Of a stretch of 64,000 nt of DNA, positions 24,829 through 34,068 are shown piece after piece. Numbering within the stretch: position 1 is the first letter of the stretch; each line of letters opens with the position of its first letter. The notes below the pieces were generated by a model that had not been told where the DNA came from, did no database searches, and saw only the letters and a list, made by a program, of their open reading frames with translations. Source of the DNA: Paenibacillus phyllosphaerae (GTDB taxonomy: Bacteria; Bacillota; Bacilli; Paenibacillales; Paenibacillaceae); assembly GCF_014192105.1 (NCBI RefSeq), contig NZ_JACHXK010000006.1:62001-126000 (forward strand). Direction: 5' to 3'. Both the position numbers and the translations under genes were made by a program.

Positions 24829-26547
24829 ATGGCAACTACAAAATTAAGCAGGCCGGATGGACCTCCGAGCGATGTTGAACGTATCAAGCATGAAAGTAAC
24901 TATCTGCGCGGAACCTTGGCCGAATCGATGCTCGAGCCGCTTAGCTCCGGCATCTCCGATGACGATAACCGACTGATGAAATTCCACGGCAGCTACTTGC
25001 AAGACGACCGCGATCTGCGCAACGAGCGTCAGAAGCAGAAGCTTGAGCCGGCCTATCAGTTCATGCTCCGCGTACGTATGGCGGGGGGCGTGGCGCAGCC
25101 GGAACAGTGGCTCGTCATGGATGAATTGGCGAACAAGTACGGCAACGGCACGTTGAAGCTGACGACGCGTCAGACGTTCCAGATGCACGGCATCCTGAAG
25201 TGGAACATGAAGAAGACGATTCAAGAGATTCATCAGTCGATGCTCGATACGATCGCAGCGTGCGGGGACGTTAACCGGAACGTCATGTGCAATCCGAACC
25301 CGTATCAGTCCGACGTCCATGCAGAGGTGTACGAATGGTCAAGACGGCTTAGCGACGACCTGCTGCCGCGGACGCGCGCGTATCATGAGCTGTGGCTAGA
25401 TGAAGAGAAGGTCGCTTCGAGCCCCGAGCAGGATGAAGTCGAACCGATGTACGGTCCGCTCTACCTGCCGCGCAAATTCAAGATCGGCATTGCCGTACCG
25501 CCTTCCAACGATATTGACGTCTACTCGCAGGACTTGGGTTATATCGCGGTTGTCGAAGACGGCAAGCTGGTCGGCTTTAACGTTGCTATCGGCGGCGGTA
25601 TGGGGATGGCCCATGGCGACAAGGAAACGTATCCGCAGCTCTCGAAGGTTATCGGCTTCTGTAAGCCGGAACAGATTGTGGACGTGGCCGAGAAAATCAT
25701 TACGATACAGCGCGACTACGGCAATCGCTCGCATCGTAAGAACGCCCGCTTCAAATATACGGTGGACCGTCTCGGACTTAAGAACGTAAAGGCCGAGTTG
25801 GAACGTCGTTTGGGCTGGAAGCTGCAAAAAGCAAAATCGTTCCACTTCAACGATAACGGCGACCGCTACGGCTGGGTACAGGGCGTAGGCGACAGCTGGC
25901 ACTACACCATGTTCGTGCAAGGCGGCCGGATCACGGATGACGCCGACTATCCGCTCATGACAGGCTTGCGCGAAATCGCGAAGGTTCACACGGGCGACTA
26001 CCGCTTGACGGCAAATCAGAACTTGATTATCGCCAATGTCACGCCTGAGAAGAAGGCAGAGATCAGCGAACTGATCGAACGTTACGGCCTGACGGACGGC
26101 AAGCGCTTCTCCGGTCTGCGCCGCAGCTCGATGGCTTGCGTATCGTTGCCGACATGCGGTCTGGCTATGGCTGAGGCAGAACGTTACCTGCCGGTGCTTG
26201 TGGATAAGATTGACGACATTCTGGACGCGAACGGACTGCGGGACGAAGAAATTACGATCCGCATGACCGGCTGCCCGAACGGCTGCGCGCGCCACGCGCT
26301 CGGCGAGATCGGCTTCATCGGCAAAGCGCCGGGCAAATACAATATGTATCTGGGCGCCGCCTTCAATGGCAGCCGCTTGAGCAAGATGTACCGGGAGAAT
26401 ATCGGTGAGGACGAGATCCTCCGCGAGCTCCAGGTGCTGATTCCTCGCTATGCGCAAGAACGCGAGAACGGCGAACACTTTGGCGACTTCGTTATTCGCG
26501 CAGGCGTTATCGCCGCGACGACCGACGGTACCAATTTCCACGAATAA
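24829..26547 (+). CDS. cysI: Sulfite reductase (NADPH) hemoprotein, beta subunit
   Basis: 572 residues. The siroheme/4Fe-4S cysteines are complete: Cys437 and Cys443 in '[12 protein letters not shown]', and Cys482 and Cys486 in '[11 protein letters not shown]'. Two ferredoxin-like half repeats and the '[20 protein letters not shown]' segment are typical of assimilatory sulfite reductase. It is the catalytic subunit that accepts electrons from CysJ. GAGAGGAG stands ahead of the ATG. Terminator at 26570-26617. Confidence 0.97.
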   Translation: MATTKLSRPDGPPSDVERIKHESNYLRGTLAESMLEPLSSGISDDDNRLMKFHGSYLQDDRDLRNERQKQKLEPAYQFMLRVRMAGGVAQPEQWLVMDELANKYGNGTLKLTTRQTFQMHGILKWNMKKTIQEIHQSMLDTIAACGDVNRNVMCNPNPYQSDVHAEVYEWSRRLSDDLLPRTRAYHELWLDEEKVASSPEQDEVEPMYGPLYLPRKFKIGIAVPPSNDIDVYSQDLGYIAVVEDGKLVGFNVAIGGGMGMAHGDKETYPQLSKVIGFCKPEQIVDVAEKIITIQRDYGNRSHRKNARFKYTVDRLGLKNVKAELERRLGWKLQKAKSFHFNDNGDRYGWVQGVGDSWHYTMFVQGGRITDDADYPLMTGLREIAKVHTGDYRLTANQNLIIANVTPEKKAEISELIERYGLTDGKRFSGLRRSSMACVSLPTCGLAMAEAERYLPVLVDKIDDILDANGLRDEEITIRMTGCPNGCARHALGEIGFIGKAPGKYNMYLGAAFNGSRLSKMYRENIGEDEILRELQVLIPRYAQERENGEHFGDFVIRAGVIAATTDGTNFHE

Positions 26548-26569
26548 GAAGTTAATGATGCATACAAAT

Positions 26570-26617
26570 AAGGTCCACGAGAGGCGAGTTTCCAGCTCGC
26601 TTCCCGTGGACCTTTTT
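26570..26617. terminator. Bidirectional terminator between cysI and the ABC exporter
   Basis: AAGGTCCACG (26570-26579) pairs with CGTGGACCTT (26605-26614), with an inner stem of GCGAG/CTCGC. TTTTT follows on the plus strand and a T-rich stretch on the minus. Confidence 0.9.
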
Positions 26618-26625
26618 GCATGGTT

Positions 26626-28473
26626 TTATGCTTCGATATTTTTGTACTGATTGGCGAACATCTGATGGTACTTGCCTTCATGCTGCATTAATGCGCCGTG
26701 GCTGCCTTGCTCGGCAATTTCGCCGCGGTCGATGACCATGATCGTATCCGCATCCCGGATCGTGTTCAGCCGATGGGCGATGATGAAGCTGGTGCGTCCC
26801 TTCATAATGGAGAGCAGCGCTTCTTGAATATGAAGCTCCGTACGCGTATCGATGCTGCTCGTCGCCTCGTCGAGGATGAGGATTGACGGGTTCGCAAGGA
26901 TAACGCGCGCAATCGCGAGAAGCTGACGCTGCCCTTGGCTCAGATTGCCGCCATTCTCGGAGAGGAGCGTATCATAGCGCTTCGGAAGGCGTTGAATGAA
27001 GACGTCGGCGTTGGCCATTCTCGCTGCGGCATACACTTCGGCGTCCGTCGCTTCCGGATTGCCGTATTTAATATTCTCTTTGATCGTGCCGGAGAACAGA
27101 TACGTATCCTGCAGAACGATACCGAAGCTGCGGCGCAGGCTGTCGCGGGAATAGGTGCGAATATCGCGTCCGTCGATCGTAATCGATCCGCTGGTTACTT
27201 CGTAGAAGCGCGTCACGAGGTTCACGATCGTCGTCTTGCCGGCTCCGGTTGGGCCAACGAGCGCGAGACTGTCTCCGGCCGGAACACGAAAGCTGACATC
27301 TTTAAGGATCGGAACATCGGAACGATAGCCGAACGTAACGTTCTTGAATACGACGTCGCCTCTTGGCTTCACAAGCTCCGCCGCGCCTGGCTCATCGGCT
27401 GCTTCCTCGGCCTCGTCGAGCACTTCGAAGGCACGCTCGGCGCCTGCGACGCCGGACTGCAGAATATTGTACGTATTGGCCAGATCGTTCAGCGGACGCA
27501 CGAATTGGCGGGAATAACTGAGGAAGCTGGCAATGATCCCTACGGTTATGTCGCCTTGCACTGCTAGGACGCCTCCGACGATCGCTACTGCTGCAAAACC
27601 AATGTTGTTGATGACGCTAAGCATCGGCATGAGGAAGCCAGACCAGATTTGAGCCTTCAGGCCGACGTCGTACAGCCGCTCATTGACGGCGTCGAAATCC
27701 GCAACAGCTCTCTGTTCGCGATTGAACGCTTGGACGACGTAGAGGCCGGAGATCGTCTCTTCGATATGCCCGTTCAGCTTGCCCAGCTGCGCCTGCTGAT
27801 CTTTGAATAACTTGCCGGTCCGTTTCGTAATCGTCCTGGCCAAGAAGAACACAAGCGGCACGGTGATCAGACTTGCCAGCGTAAGCGAAGGGCTGAGGAT
27901 CAGCATCATGGCGAAGGAACCGACAATGGCGATTACGCCGGACATCAGTTGGCTCGTCGACTGCGAAATCGAGTTGCTCACATTATCGATATCGTTCGAG
28001 AGCCTGCTCATGATATCGCCATGTGAACGGCCGTCGAAGTAAGCGAGCGGCAGCTTCTGCAGCTTCGCGAACATCGTCTGGCGCATACGCATCACGACGC
28101 GTTGGGCCAAGCCGGCCATAATCCAGCTGTGGAGGAAAGCGAGCCCGCCGTCCGCTACATAGGTGCTGATGAGCGCAATCATCGTCACGTTGAGCACGGA
28201 GTAGTCAACTTGTCCGCCTGCCATCGCATCGACGGCTACCCCGATGAGATAGGGACCCGCAAGCGTCAAGGCTGAGTTAGCGGCGATGAAGAGGAAAACA
28301 ATGGTCAACCATTTACGCTCCGTACCCATGTAAGACCAGAGACGTCGAAGCGTACCTTTGAAATTCCTCGGTTTGACGACGGGAGCGCGTCCGCCGCGCG
28401 GCTGTCCCGGACTAGGCATGGCGGCAGCGGCAGAAGGCTGCTGCGCGCTAGACTTATCATTCGTGGTCGGCAT
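26626..28473 (-). CDS. ABC exporter, fused permease-ATPase, second subunit
   Basis: 615 residues from the ATG at 28471-28473 (GGAAGGAG upstream; longer frames add junk). A ~50-residue Pro/Gln-rich N-terminus is followed by six transmembrane helices (about 60-350) and a nucleotide-binding domain with Walker A 'GPTGAGKTT', signature 'LSQGQRQ', Walker B 'SILILDEATSS' and the H-loop 'IAHRLNTI'. This half keeps the catalytic Glu after Walker B. The start overlaps the preceding gene's end by 17 bases. Together they should form a heterodimeric drug or lipid exporter like BmrCD or YfiBC. Confidence 0.93.
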   Translation of the reverse strand: MPTTNDKSSAQQPSAAAAMPSPGQPRGGRAPVVKPRNFKGTLRRLWSYMGTERKWLTIVFLFIAANSALTLAGPYLIGVAVDAMAGGQVDYSVLNVTMIALISTYVADGGLAFLHSWIMAGLAQRVVMRMRQTMFAKLQKLPLAYFDGRSHGDIMSRLSNDIDNVSNSISQSTSQLMSGVIAIVGSFAMMLILSPSLTLASLITVPLVFFLARTITKRTGKLFKDQQAQLGKLNGHIEETISGLYVVQAFNREQRAVADFDAVNERLYDVGLKAQIWSGFLMPMLSVINNIGFAAVAIVGGVLAVQGDITVGIIASFLSYSRQFVRPLNDLANTYNILQSGVAGAERAFEVLDEAEEAADEPGAAELVKPRGDVVFKNVTFGYRSDVPILKDVSFRVPAGDSLALVGPTGAGKTTIVNLVTRFYEVTSGSITIDGRDIRTYSRDSLRRSFGIVLQDTYLFSGTIKENIKYGNPEATDAEVYAAARMANADVFIQRLPKRYDTLLSENGGNLSQGQRQLLAIARVILANPSILILDEATSSIDTRTELHIQEALLSIMKGRTSFIIAHRLNTIRDADTIMVIDRGEIAEQGSHGALMQHEGKYHQMFANQYKNIEA

Positions 28474-30211
28474 GGACGAGCAGCTCCTTCCCGTATTGCG
28501 ATTGGAATATTTCCCGATAGATACGGTTGCCGGCCATGAGCGAGGCATGCGAACCGACACCTGCGACTTCGCCTTCATCCAGGACGACGATCTTGTCCGC
28601 ATCCATCACGGAGCTGATCCGCTGCGCGATGATCAGGCAAGTGACGCCGCTGGCATATTGCGCCAACGCCTCTTTGACATTCGCTTCCGTCTCCGTATCG
28701 ACGGCGCTGGTGCAATCGTCGAGGATGAGAATATCCGGCTTGCGGACCAGCGCGCGAGCGATGGATAACCGCTGCTTTTGGCCGCCCGACAAGTTGACGC
28801 CGCGCTGTCCGAGCAACGTCTGGTACCCTTCGGGGAAGGAGGTGATAAAAGCATCTGCCTGCGCCATCTTGGCTGCCAGTTCGATCTCCTGCTGCGTGGC
28901 CTCGTCCTTACCGAATCGCAGGTTCTCTTCGATCGTACCGCTGAACAGAATGGTCTTCTGCGGCACGATGGCGATGCGCTCGCGCAGCTTGGCCGGATCC
29001 AGCTTGCGGATATCGGCTCCGTCGACCTTGATGCTCCCGGAATCCGCGTCGTAGAAGCGGGGGATCAGGTTGACCAAAGTGCTTTTGCCGGAGCCGGTAG
29101 ATCCGATAATCCCTATTGTCTCGCCGGGCATGCAAGCGAATGTGATGTTCCTCAGCACCGGTTCGCCTGAGGCGCCCTCGTAGGAGAAGGAGACTTGATC
29201 GAATTCGATGCGGCCAGCCTGTTCCATGCGAGGCAGAGTTGCGGCGTTATCCCAAGTAATCCGGTTCACTTCGTTGAATACTTCGCCGATGCGCAGCGCG
29301 GAAGCCTTGGCGCGGACGAACATGTTGAATACGAGGAAGATCGTCATGAGAGCGAACAAAATCTGCGTCATGTAGTTTACGAAAGCGACAATATGTCCGA
29401 CCTGCATCTGATGATCATTGACGCGCGAGGCGCCGAGCCAGAGGACGGCTGCGATCCCGAAATTAACGGTAAGGAGGATCGACGGGTTGAAGATCGCGAG
29501 CAGGCGGTTCACATGGACCGATTGGTTCTGATAATCGAGGTTCGCCGACTGGAACTTATCGGTTTCATAGTCGAATCGGTTGAACGCTTTGACGACGCGG
29601 ACGCCGGACAGATATTCGCGAATGATGCGGTTCACGTTATCGAGCGCTTGCTGCACTTTCACGAAACGGCTGAACCCGATCTTTAAGTTCAGGGCTACGA
29701 GCAGGACGACGATCGGGATGACCACCAGCAGCACCACGGACAAATGCATATTGAGCCGTACCGCCATAATCAGACTCCCGATGCATAAGATCGGGGCTTT
29801 GACGAAAATACGCATCAGCCCGTTCACGAAGTTCTGCACCTGCGTAATGTCATTCGTCAGACGCGTAATGAGCGATGCCCGCTCGAATTGGTCGATATTG
29901 CGCGACGATAGCGATTGGATCTTGGCGAACAAATCCGCCCGAAGCTCCATGCCGAACTTCTGCGACACCCGGGATGCGACGACGTTGCGGATCGCCGCGG
30001 CAATCGCGCCGAATGCGGTAATCAGCAGCATGAGCCCGCCCATGCGCAGGACGTAATCCATCCGGCCTTCAGCTACGCCATGGTCGAGTATGTAGGACAT
30101 GATCGTCGGCTGCAGCAAATCCGCAAGCGCTTCCAGCATGACGAAGAATACGGCGACCAGAAACAGCTTCCAGTGCCGTTTTACATATTTTTTCATAAAA
30201 GCCAATTCCAT
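28457..30211 (-). CDS. ABC exporter, fused permease-ATPase, first subunit
   Basis: 584 residues with six transmembrane helices and a C-terminal ATPase: Walker A 'GSTGSGKST', signature 'LSGGQKQR' and Walker B 'ILILDDCTSA', with the switch 'IAQRISSV'. The residue after Walker B is Asp instead of the catalytic Glu, and the H-loop His is replaced by Gln. This is the degenerate half expected in an asymmetric heterodimeric exporter. GGGAGGAG precedes the ATG. The fragmentary PucR-like gene is just upstream. Confidence 0.93.
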   Translation of the reverse strand: MELAFMKKYVKRHWKLFLVAVFFVMLEALADLLQPTIMSYILDHGVAEGRMDYVLRMGGLMLLITAFGAIAAAIRNVVASRVSQKFGMELRADLFAKIQSLSSRNIDQFERASLITRLTNDITQVQNFVNGLMRIFVKAPILCIGSLIMAVRLNMHLSVVLLVVIPIVVLLVALNLKIGFSRFVKVQQALDNVNRIIREYLSGVRVVKAFNRFDYETDKFQSANLDYQNQSVHVNRLLAIFNPSILLTVNFGIAAVLWLGASRVNDHQMQVGHIVAFVNYMTQILFALMTIFLVFNMFVRAKASALRIGEVFNEVNRITWDNAATLPRMEQAGRIEFDQVSFSYEGASGEPVLRNITFACMPGETIGIIGSTGSGKSTLVNLIPRFYDADSGSIKVDGADIRKLDPAKLRERIAIVPQKTILFSGTIEENLRFGKDEATQQEIELAAKMAQADAFITSFPEGYQTLLGQRGVNLSGGQKQRLSIARALVRKPDILILDDCTSAVDTETEANVKEALAQYASGVTCLIIAQRISSVMDADKIVVLDEGEVAGVGSHASLMAGNRIYREIFQSQYGKELLVHADHE

Positions 30212-30243
30212 GACACGCTCCTCCCGTTCCGTGGTGAACCTCT

Positions 30244-31005
30244 CTATTGAAAGATACTCCCATTCTGGCGAAATGTCATCTTTTCATACGGAAAAAGATG
30301 GGATTGGTCCCCGTTAACGCCTGCCCGCAGCATTCCTTCTCCGCTATGTTCCCATTCTTTGAACAAAGCCGCTAGGCTCGCTTTCAGATCCTTCATCCCG
30401 GCGGGATCGCTGACTTGGACGAGCGCCGTTACTCGGCTTCCCAATGCGAAGACGACGGCCGCTTTATCTTGGCAACTTTTTTTGACCAAGGCGACGAGCC
30501 GATAGATCTGGACGTTCGTAAGGCGCAAATCCGACAGAGGGACCAGATCGAACAAGATGGCGGACAGGATCTGGGTGTCGTCCAATCCCATCTCGCCAGC
30601 TTTGCGCCGAAGAATGGCAAGATCCTGCAGCGAGAGCAGCTCGTTGAACCGGTCGTATGCCTTCTTGTAGTAATAATCGGCTTGGGATTTCTTATGAACC
30701 ATCTCCAGCGAGAGGATCGATCGGCCTTGTTCCAGAATGAGGCGGTCGAGCGTATTGAGCTCGCGCTTCAGTTCGATGACGACATAACCAAGGCAAGCGT
30801 CGGCGGCTATAATCGGGACGATATACCGGCTGAACGTGCCGGCAGACGTCTCCTCATCGTAGGCGGCAGGCTCGCGCTTGGAGGCAAAACGCTGGGCGAC
30901 CGAAGCGATGGAGATGAACGTCTTATTGCGGGGATTAGCCGCGGTAACGCCCGCATAATGACGGTCGTGCCTTTGTTCTTGAGCGACAACTTCATCAGAA
31001 TGGCA
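30244..31005 (-). pseudogene. PucR/CdaR-like regulator fragment, truncated at both ends
   Basis: The reverse frame encodes 'NPRNKTFISIASVAQRF...GTFSRYIVPIIAADACLGYVVIELKRELNTLDRLILEQGRSILSLEMVHKK...', the end of a sensory domain followed by the GGDEF-like central region of PucR-family activators, up to 'GEGMLRAGVNG'. It then runs into a few unrelated residues and a stop. The N-terminal domain and the C-terminal PucR helix-turn-helix are absent. Recognisable sequence starts near 30945, within about 70 bases of where the equally truncated sdaAB begins on the other strand. I read it as the surviving middle of a regulator after deletions on both sides. Confidence 0.65.
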
Positions 31006-31008
31006 TGA

Positions 31009-31626
31009 ATCCAAGCGGCGCGTATCGGCCGCTCCGCCCGCCAATTGTTCGGGAAGCAGCCGGATCGGGTCGTGGTGCTGTTCTACGGATCTTTTGCGGC
31101 GACGTATCAAGGCCATGGGACCGACGTTGCGATTATCGGCGGGCTGCTCGATTATCAGACGGACAATCCCCGTATCCCGCGGGCACTGGAAGCGGCGGAG
31201 GAATCGGGCATGGCGATCGCGTTCCGGGAGGGGAAAGGCTTGTTCTCTCATCCGAACACGGCGAAGCTGATTCTTTCCAGCGGAGATGGGGAAGACCAAG
31301 AAGAACTGACGATGACAGGGGTGTCGATTGGCGGAGGCAATATTGAAATTATCGCGATCGACGGCTTCACGGTCCGAATGTCGGGGAACTATCCCACGAT
31401 CGCCGTCCGTCATAAAGACTGGACCGGGATTATTGCCAGCGTTTCGGATGTAATGCGCCGGCATGCCTGCAATATTGCGCATATGACGGTTGACCGTAAG
31501 GCGAGAAGCGGCGATGCGTTAACGGTGCTGGAACTGGATGGGGATTTGGATGAAGCGTTACTGCGAGAGTTGTCCGCTCTGGATAACGTGGAGGCGATTC
31601 GCCAAGTGGATTTGAGCAAAGGCTAG
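31009..31626 (+). pseudogene. sdaAB: L-serine dehydratase beta subunit, N-terminus missing
   Basis: The frame begins after a stop at 31006-31008 with 'IQAARIGRSARQLFGKQPD', aligning to about residue 22 of normal SdaAB (~220 residues), whose beginning carries the conserved 'GPSSSHTAG' motif. The rest is intact: 'FYGSFAATYQGHGTDVAIIGGLLD', 'GVSIGGGNIEI' and a C-terminal ACT-like domain. The only start codon candidate (TTG 31045) lacks a ribosome site and would lose still more. SdaAA and SdaAB together deaminate L-serine to pyruvate. With this half broken the enzyme is probably inactive unless a second copy exists. Confidence 0.8.
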
Positions 31627-31648
31627 AGCGTATAGAGGAGGAGACAGC

Positions 31649-32524
31649 ATGAATTTTCACAGCCTGGAGCAGTTGGCGGTATTGAGCGCTGAACGCGGAG
31701 TCACGATCGGGCGGTTGATGCTCAAGGAGCAAGCGATGGAATCGGGCAAGTCGCCGGAGCAGGAGTTCGAACTGATGGCGCAATACTATAACGTGATGAA
31801 GGAAGCCGTGAAACGCGGATTGACGGAAGACACAACCTCCCGCAGCGGGCTGACCGGCAGAGATGCGCAGCGGGTCATGGCGTTCGGCGATGGGCAGGAG
31901 ATGAGTCTCGGCAAAGCCGCAGGAGACGCAATGGCTTACGCGCTGGCAGTGTCCGAGGTGAATGCTTCGATGGGGAGAATCATTGCCACGCCGACGGCCG
32001 GTTCGGCCGGGATTATTCCCGGGGTCTTCGTCAGTTGCCAGGAGAGGTTCGGCTGGAGCGACGAGCATATGGTGTACGGCCTGTTCGCAGCGGGCGCGAT
32101 CGGATACGTCATCGCCAATAACTCCTTTGTCTCCGGGGCGGAAGGCGGCTGCCAGGCAGAGGTCGGCTCGGCGATCGGAATGGCGGCCGGCGCGCTAACC
32201 GATATGCGGGGCGGGACGCCGGCTCAGTCGATCCACGCCGTCGGACTTGCGCTCAAGAACACGCTCGGCCTCATCTGCGATCCGGTCGGAGGGCTAGTGG
32301 AAATTCCGTGCATCGTCCGCAACGGGTTCGGCGCGGTAACGGCGCTCGCCGCGGCGGATATGGCATTGGCCGGCGTACGAAGCGTCATCCCGTCCGATGA
32401 GGTTGTTCAGGTGATGCTCGAGGTAGGCTCCAGCATGCCGGAGAAGCATCGCGAGACGGCTGGCGGTGGACTGGCGCAAACACCGACAGGGAAAGCGATC
32501 ATGAACAATCTGCGCAAACGATGA
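31649..32524 (+). CDS. sdaAA: L-serine dehydratase, iron-sulfur-dependent, alpha subunit
   Basis: 291 residues, full length for SdaAA (~290-300). Family signatures include 'GLTGRDAQRVM', 'ASMGRIIATPTAGSAGIIPGVF', 'EGGCQAEVGSAIGMAAGAL' and 'GLICDPVGGLVEIPCIVRN', which provide the cysteines for the 4Fe-4S cluster and the active site. GGAGGAG precedes the ATG. It follows the damaged sdaAB by 22 bases and would have been co-transcribed from a promoter that now seems to be missing. Confidence 0.93.
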   Translation: MNFHSLEQLAVLSAERGVTIGRLMLKEQAMESGKSPEQEFELMAQYYNVMKEAVKRGLTEDTTSRSGLTGRDAQRVMAFGDGQEMSLGKAAGDAMAYALAVSEVNASMGRIIATPTAGSAGIIPGVFVSCQERFGWSDEHMVYGLFAAGAIGYVIANNSFVSGAEGGCQAEVGSAIGMAAGALTDMRGGTPAQSIHAVGLALKNTLGLICDPVGGLVEIPCIVRNGFGAVTALAAADMALAGVRSVIPSDEVVQVMLEVGSSMPEKHRETAGGGLAQTPTGKAIMNNLRKR

Positions 32525-32540
32525 ATACGTGTAGCGAAAG

Positions 32541-32580
32541 GGGCAGTCCGCCGGTTGAAAGGCGCGGACGGTCCTTTTTT
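32541..32580 (+). terminator. Terminator after sdaAA
   Basis: GTCCGCC and GGCGCGGAC pair around a short loop and are followed by GGTCCTTTTTTG. Confidence 0.75.
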
Positions 32581-32622
32581 GCGTTGTCTCGCGGAAAAGA
32601 GGAAGGTTGCGTGGACATTCAT

Positions 32623-33159
32623 TCAGAAGAGGACAATGCCGAGAATGGCCGCCCCTGCAATGACGCCGAAGGGGTGGAGCTTGTATTTGACGATCGCGAG
32701 GAAGGCCAGGACGCCGATCAGCAAGGTCGCGAAGGTAGACCAATGGTAGATCGTATCCGAATGATTGGAGAGACCGAAGTGGATGGCCGCATAGACGATC
32801 AATCCCGTAATGATCGGGCGCAAACCGTAGAAGGATGACTTGACCCATATATTCGCGTTCATGCGGTAAAAGAAGGCGGCAATGACGATGACGATAACAA
32901 GCGAAGGCAGAACGATACCGGCCGTTGCGACGATAGCGCCCAGCAAACCGCCCGCCTCGTAGCCGATCAGTGTCGCGCTGTTCGTAGCGACGGGGCCGGG
33001 CGACATGCCGGCAAGAGCAACCAACCGTTGGAACTCTTCGCCGGGCAGCCAGCCGTAACGTTCCGATTCATATTGAATCATTGGGATGACCGCATAGCCG
33101 CCGCCGAAGGACAGAAGGCCGATTTTTAAGAAGGCGAGAAATAACTGCCAGTGCAGCAT
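32623..33159 (-). CDS. Chromate transporter, short-chain CHR protein (second of a pair)
   Basis: 178 residues with about five or six helices and the CHR family motifs 'FLKIGLLSFGGGYAVIPMI' near the start and 'AGMSPGPVATNSATLIGYEAGGLLGAIVATAGIVLPS'. Short CHR proteins act in pairs, as antiparallel halves of a full ChrA. They move chromate, or in many species an unknown anion. It follows the other half by 10 bases on the same strand. Confidence 0.9.
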   Translation of the reverse strand: MLHWQLFLAFLKIGLLSFGGGYAVIPMIQYESERYGWLPGEEFQRLVALAGMSPGPVATNSATLIGYEAGGLLGAIVATAGIVLPSLVIVIVIAAFFYRMNANIWVKSSFYGLRPIITGLIVYAAIHFGLSNHSDTIYHWSTFATLLIGVLAFLAIVKYKLHPFGVIAGAAILGIVLF

Positions 33160-33169
33160 GCGATCACTC

Positions 33170-33796
33170 CTAAATGTAGTATTCGATGATAGGTTGATTA
33201 TCCGGAGTCGTTCGCTCCGTCTGCACGGAAAGGCCGAGCGCCTTCTTCAGGCGGATCAGGCAGATCCCGAGCGCGAGTCCAACAGCGATCATCACCGTCG
33301 GGTTGATACCCGTTATCAGCATGATGCCAACCGTACATGCGGCAACCGCGATCGTCGTCCGGTCGAATAACGCTTGTTTGCCCATTTTGTAGGCGGCGAC
33401 GGCCATAAGGCCGATAATCGCGGCGTGAATCCCCTGGAAAGCCGCCTGCACCTTCGGTTCATGCTGAAATGCGGCATACAAAGCGCTAAGCAGGAAGACG
33501 ATGATGAAGGTGGGCAGCGTAATCGCGAGTGTCGCTACAATAGCGCCAGGCACTTTGCCGATCCGGTATCCGATGAAGGCCGAGGCATTGACGCCGACGC
33601 CTCCCGGCGCCGCGGCTGCCATCGACATGAGGTCGCTTAATTGCTGTTGATCGATCCAATTCCGCTTCAGGCTGATCTCCCGTTCGATAATCGGAATCAT
33701 GGCGTATCCGCCGCCGAAGGTGGAAGGGCCGATCCGGAAGAAAATCCAGAATAGATGAAGCAATACGGATAATCTTGTTGGAAGCTGTTCGTTCAT
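33170..33796 (-). CDS. Chromate transporter, short-chain CHR protein (first of a pair)
   Basis: 208 residues from the ATG at 33794-33796; AAGGAGAGG upstream fits it better than the GTG nine bases earlier. The motifs are 'FWIFFRIGPSTFGGGYAMIPII' and 'AAAAPGGVGVNASAFIGYRIGKVPGAIVATLAITLPTF', the CHR domain with the family's Pro-Gly-rich loop. Its C-terminus has about 40 extra residues compared with its partner. The two form one operon. No regulator of the chrB or padR type is next to them. Confidence 0.9.
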   Translation of the reverse strand: MNEQLPTRLSVLLHLFWIFFRIGPSTFGGGYAMIPIIEREISLKRNWIDQQQLSDLMSMAAAAPGGVGVNASAFIGYRIGKVPGAIVATLAITLPTFIIVFLLSALYAAFQHEPKVQAAFQGIHAAIIGLMAVAAYKMGKQALFDRTTIAVAACTVGIMLITGINPTVMIAVGLALGICLIRLKKALGLSVQTERTTPDNQPIIEYYI

Positions 33797-34009
33797 AGCT
33801 GCCACCTCTCCTTGGTAGCTTTTTCTCTAAGTATAACAGCTTTTATCCAAATTGAAATAAACTTTAGCTGACGTATTTATCAATTAACCTTATTAGATTT
33901 ATAAGAGGGGTGTTTGGACGGTTTTATGGTTATTATTCCGGTGCGAACGCTATGGAATAGGCGGAGATCAGATCGGATTCCGAGGACTTTATTTCAAAAT
34001 GAAAATATT

Positions 34010-34052
34010 AAAAAGGCTGAAGCATGGGGGACGAATCCCAAGCTTCAGTCTG
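34010..34052 (-). terminator. Terminator of the ROK gene
   Basis: GGCTGAAGC (34015-34023) pairs with GCTTCAGTC (34042-34050). On the reverse strand the hairpin is followed by TTTTTAATATTTTC. Confidence 0.85.
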
Positions 34053-34068
34053 TCAGTTGTTCACTTCC

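Noticed and set aside
25396..26541. 381-codon reverse frame opposite cysI
   Set aside because: Shadow of CysI; no start signals and no family.
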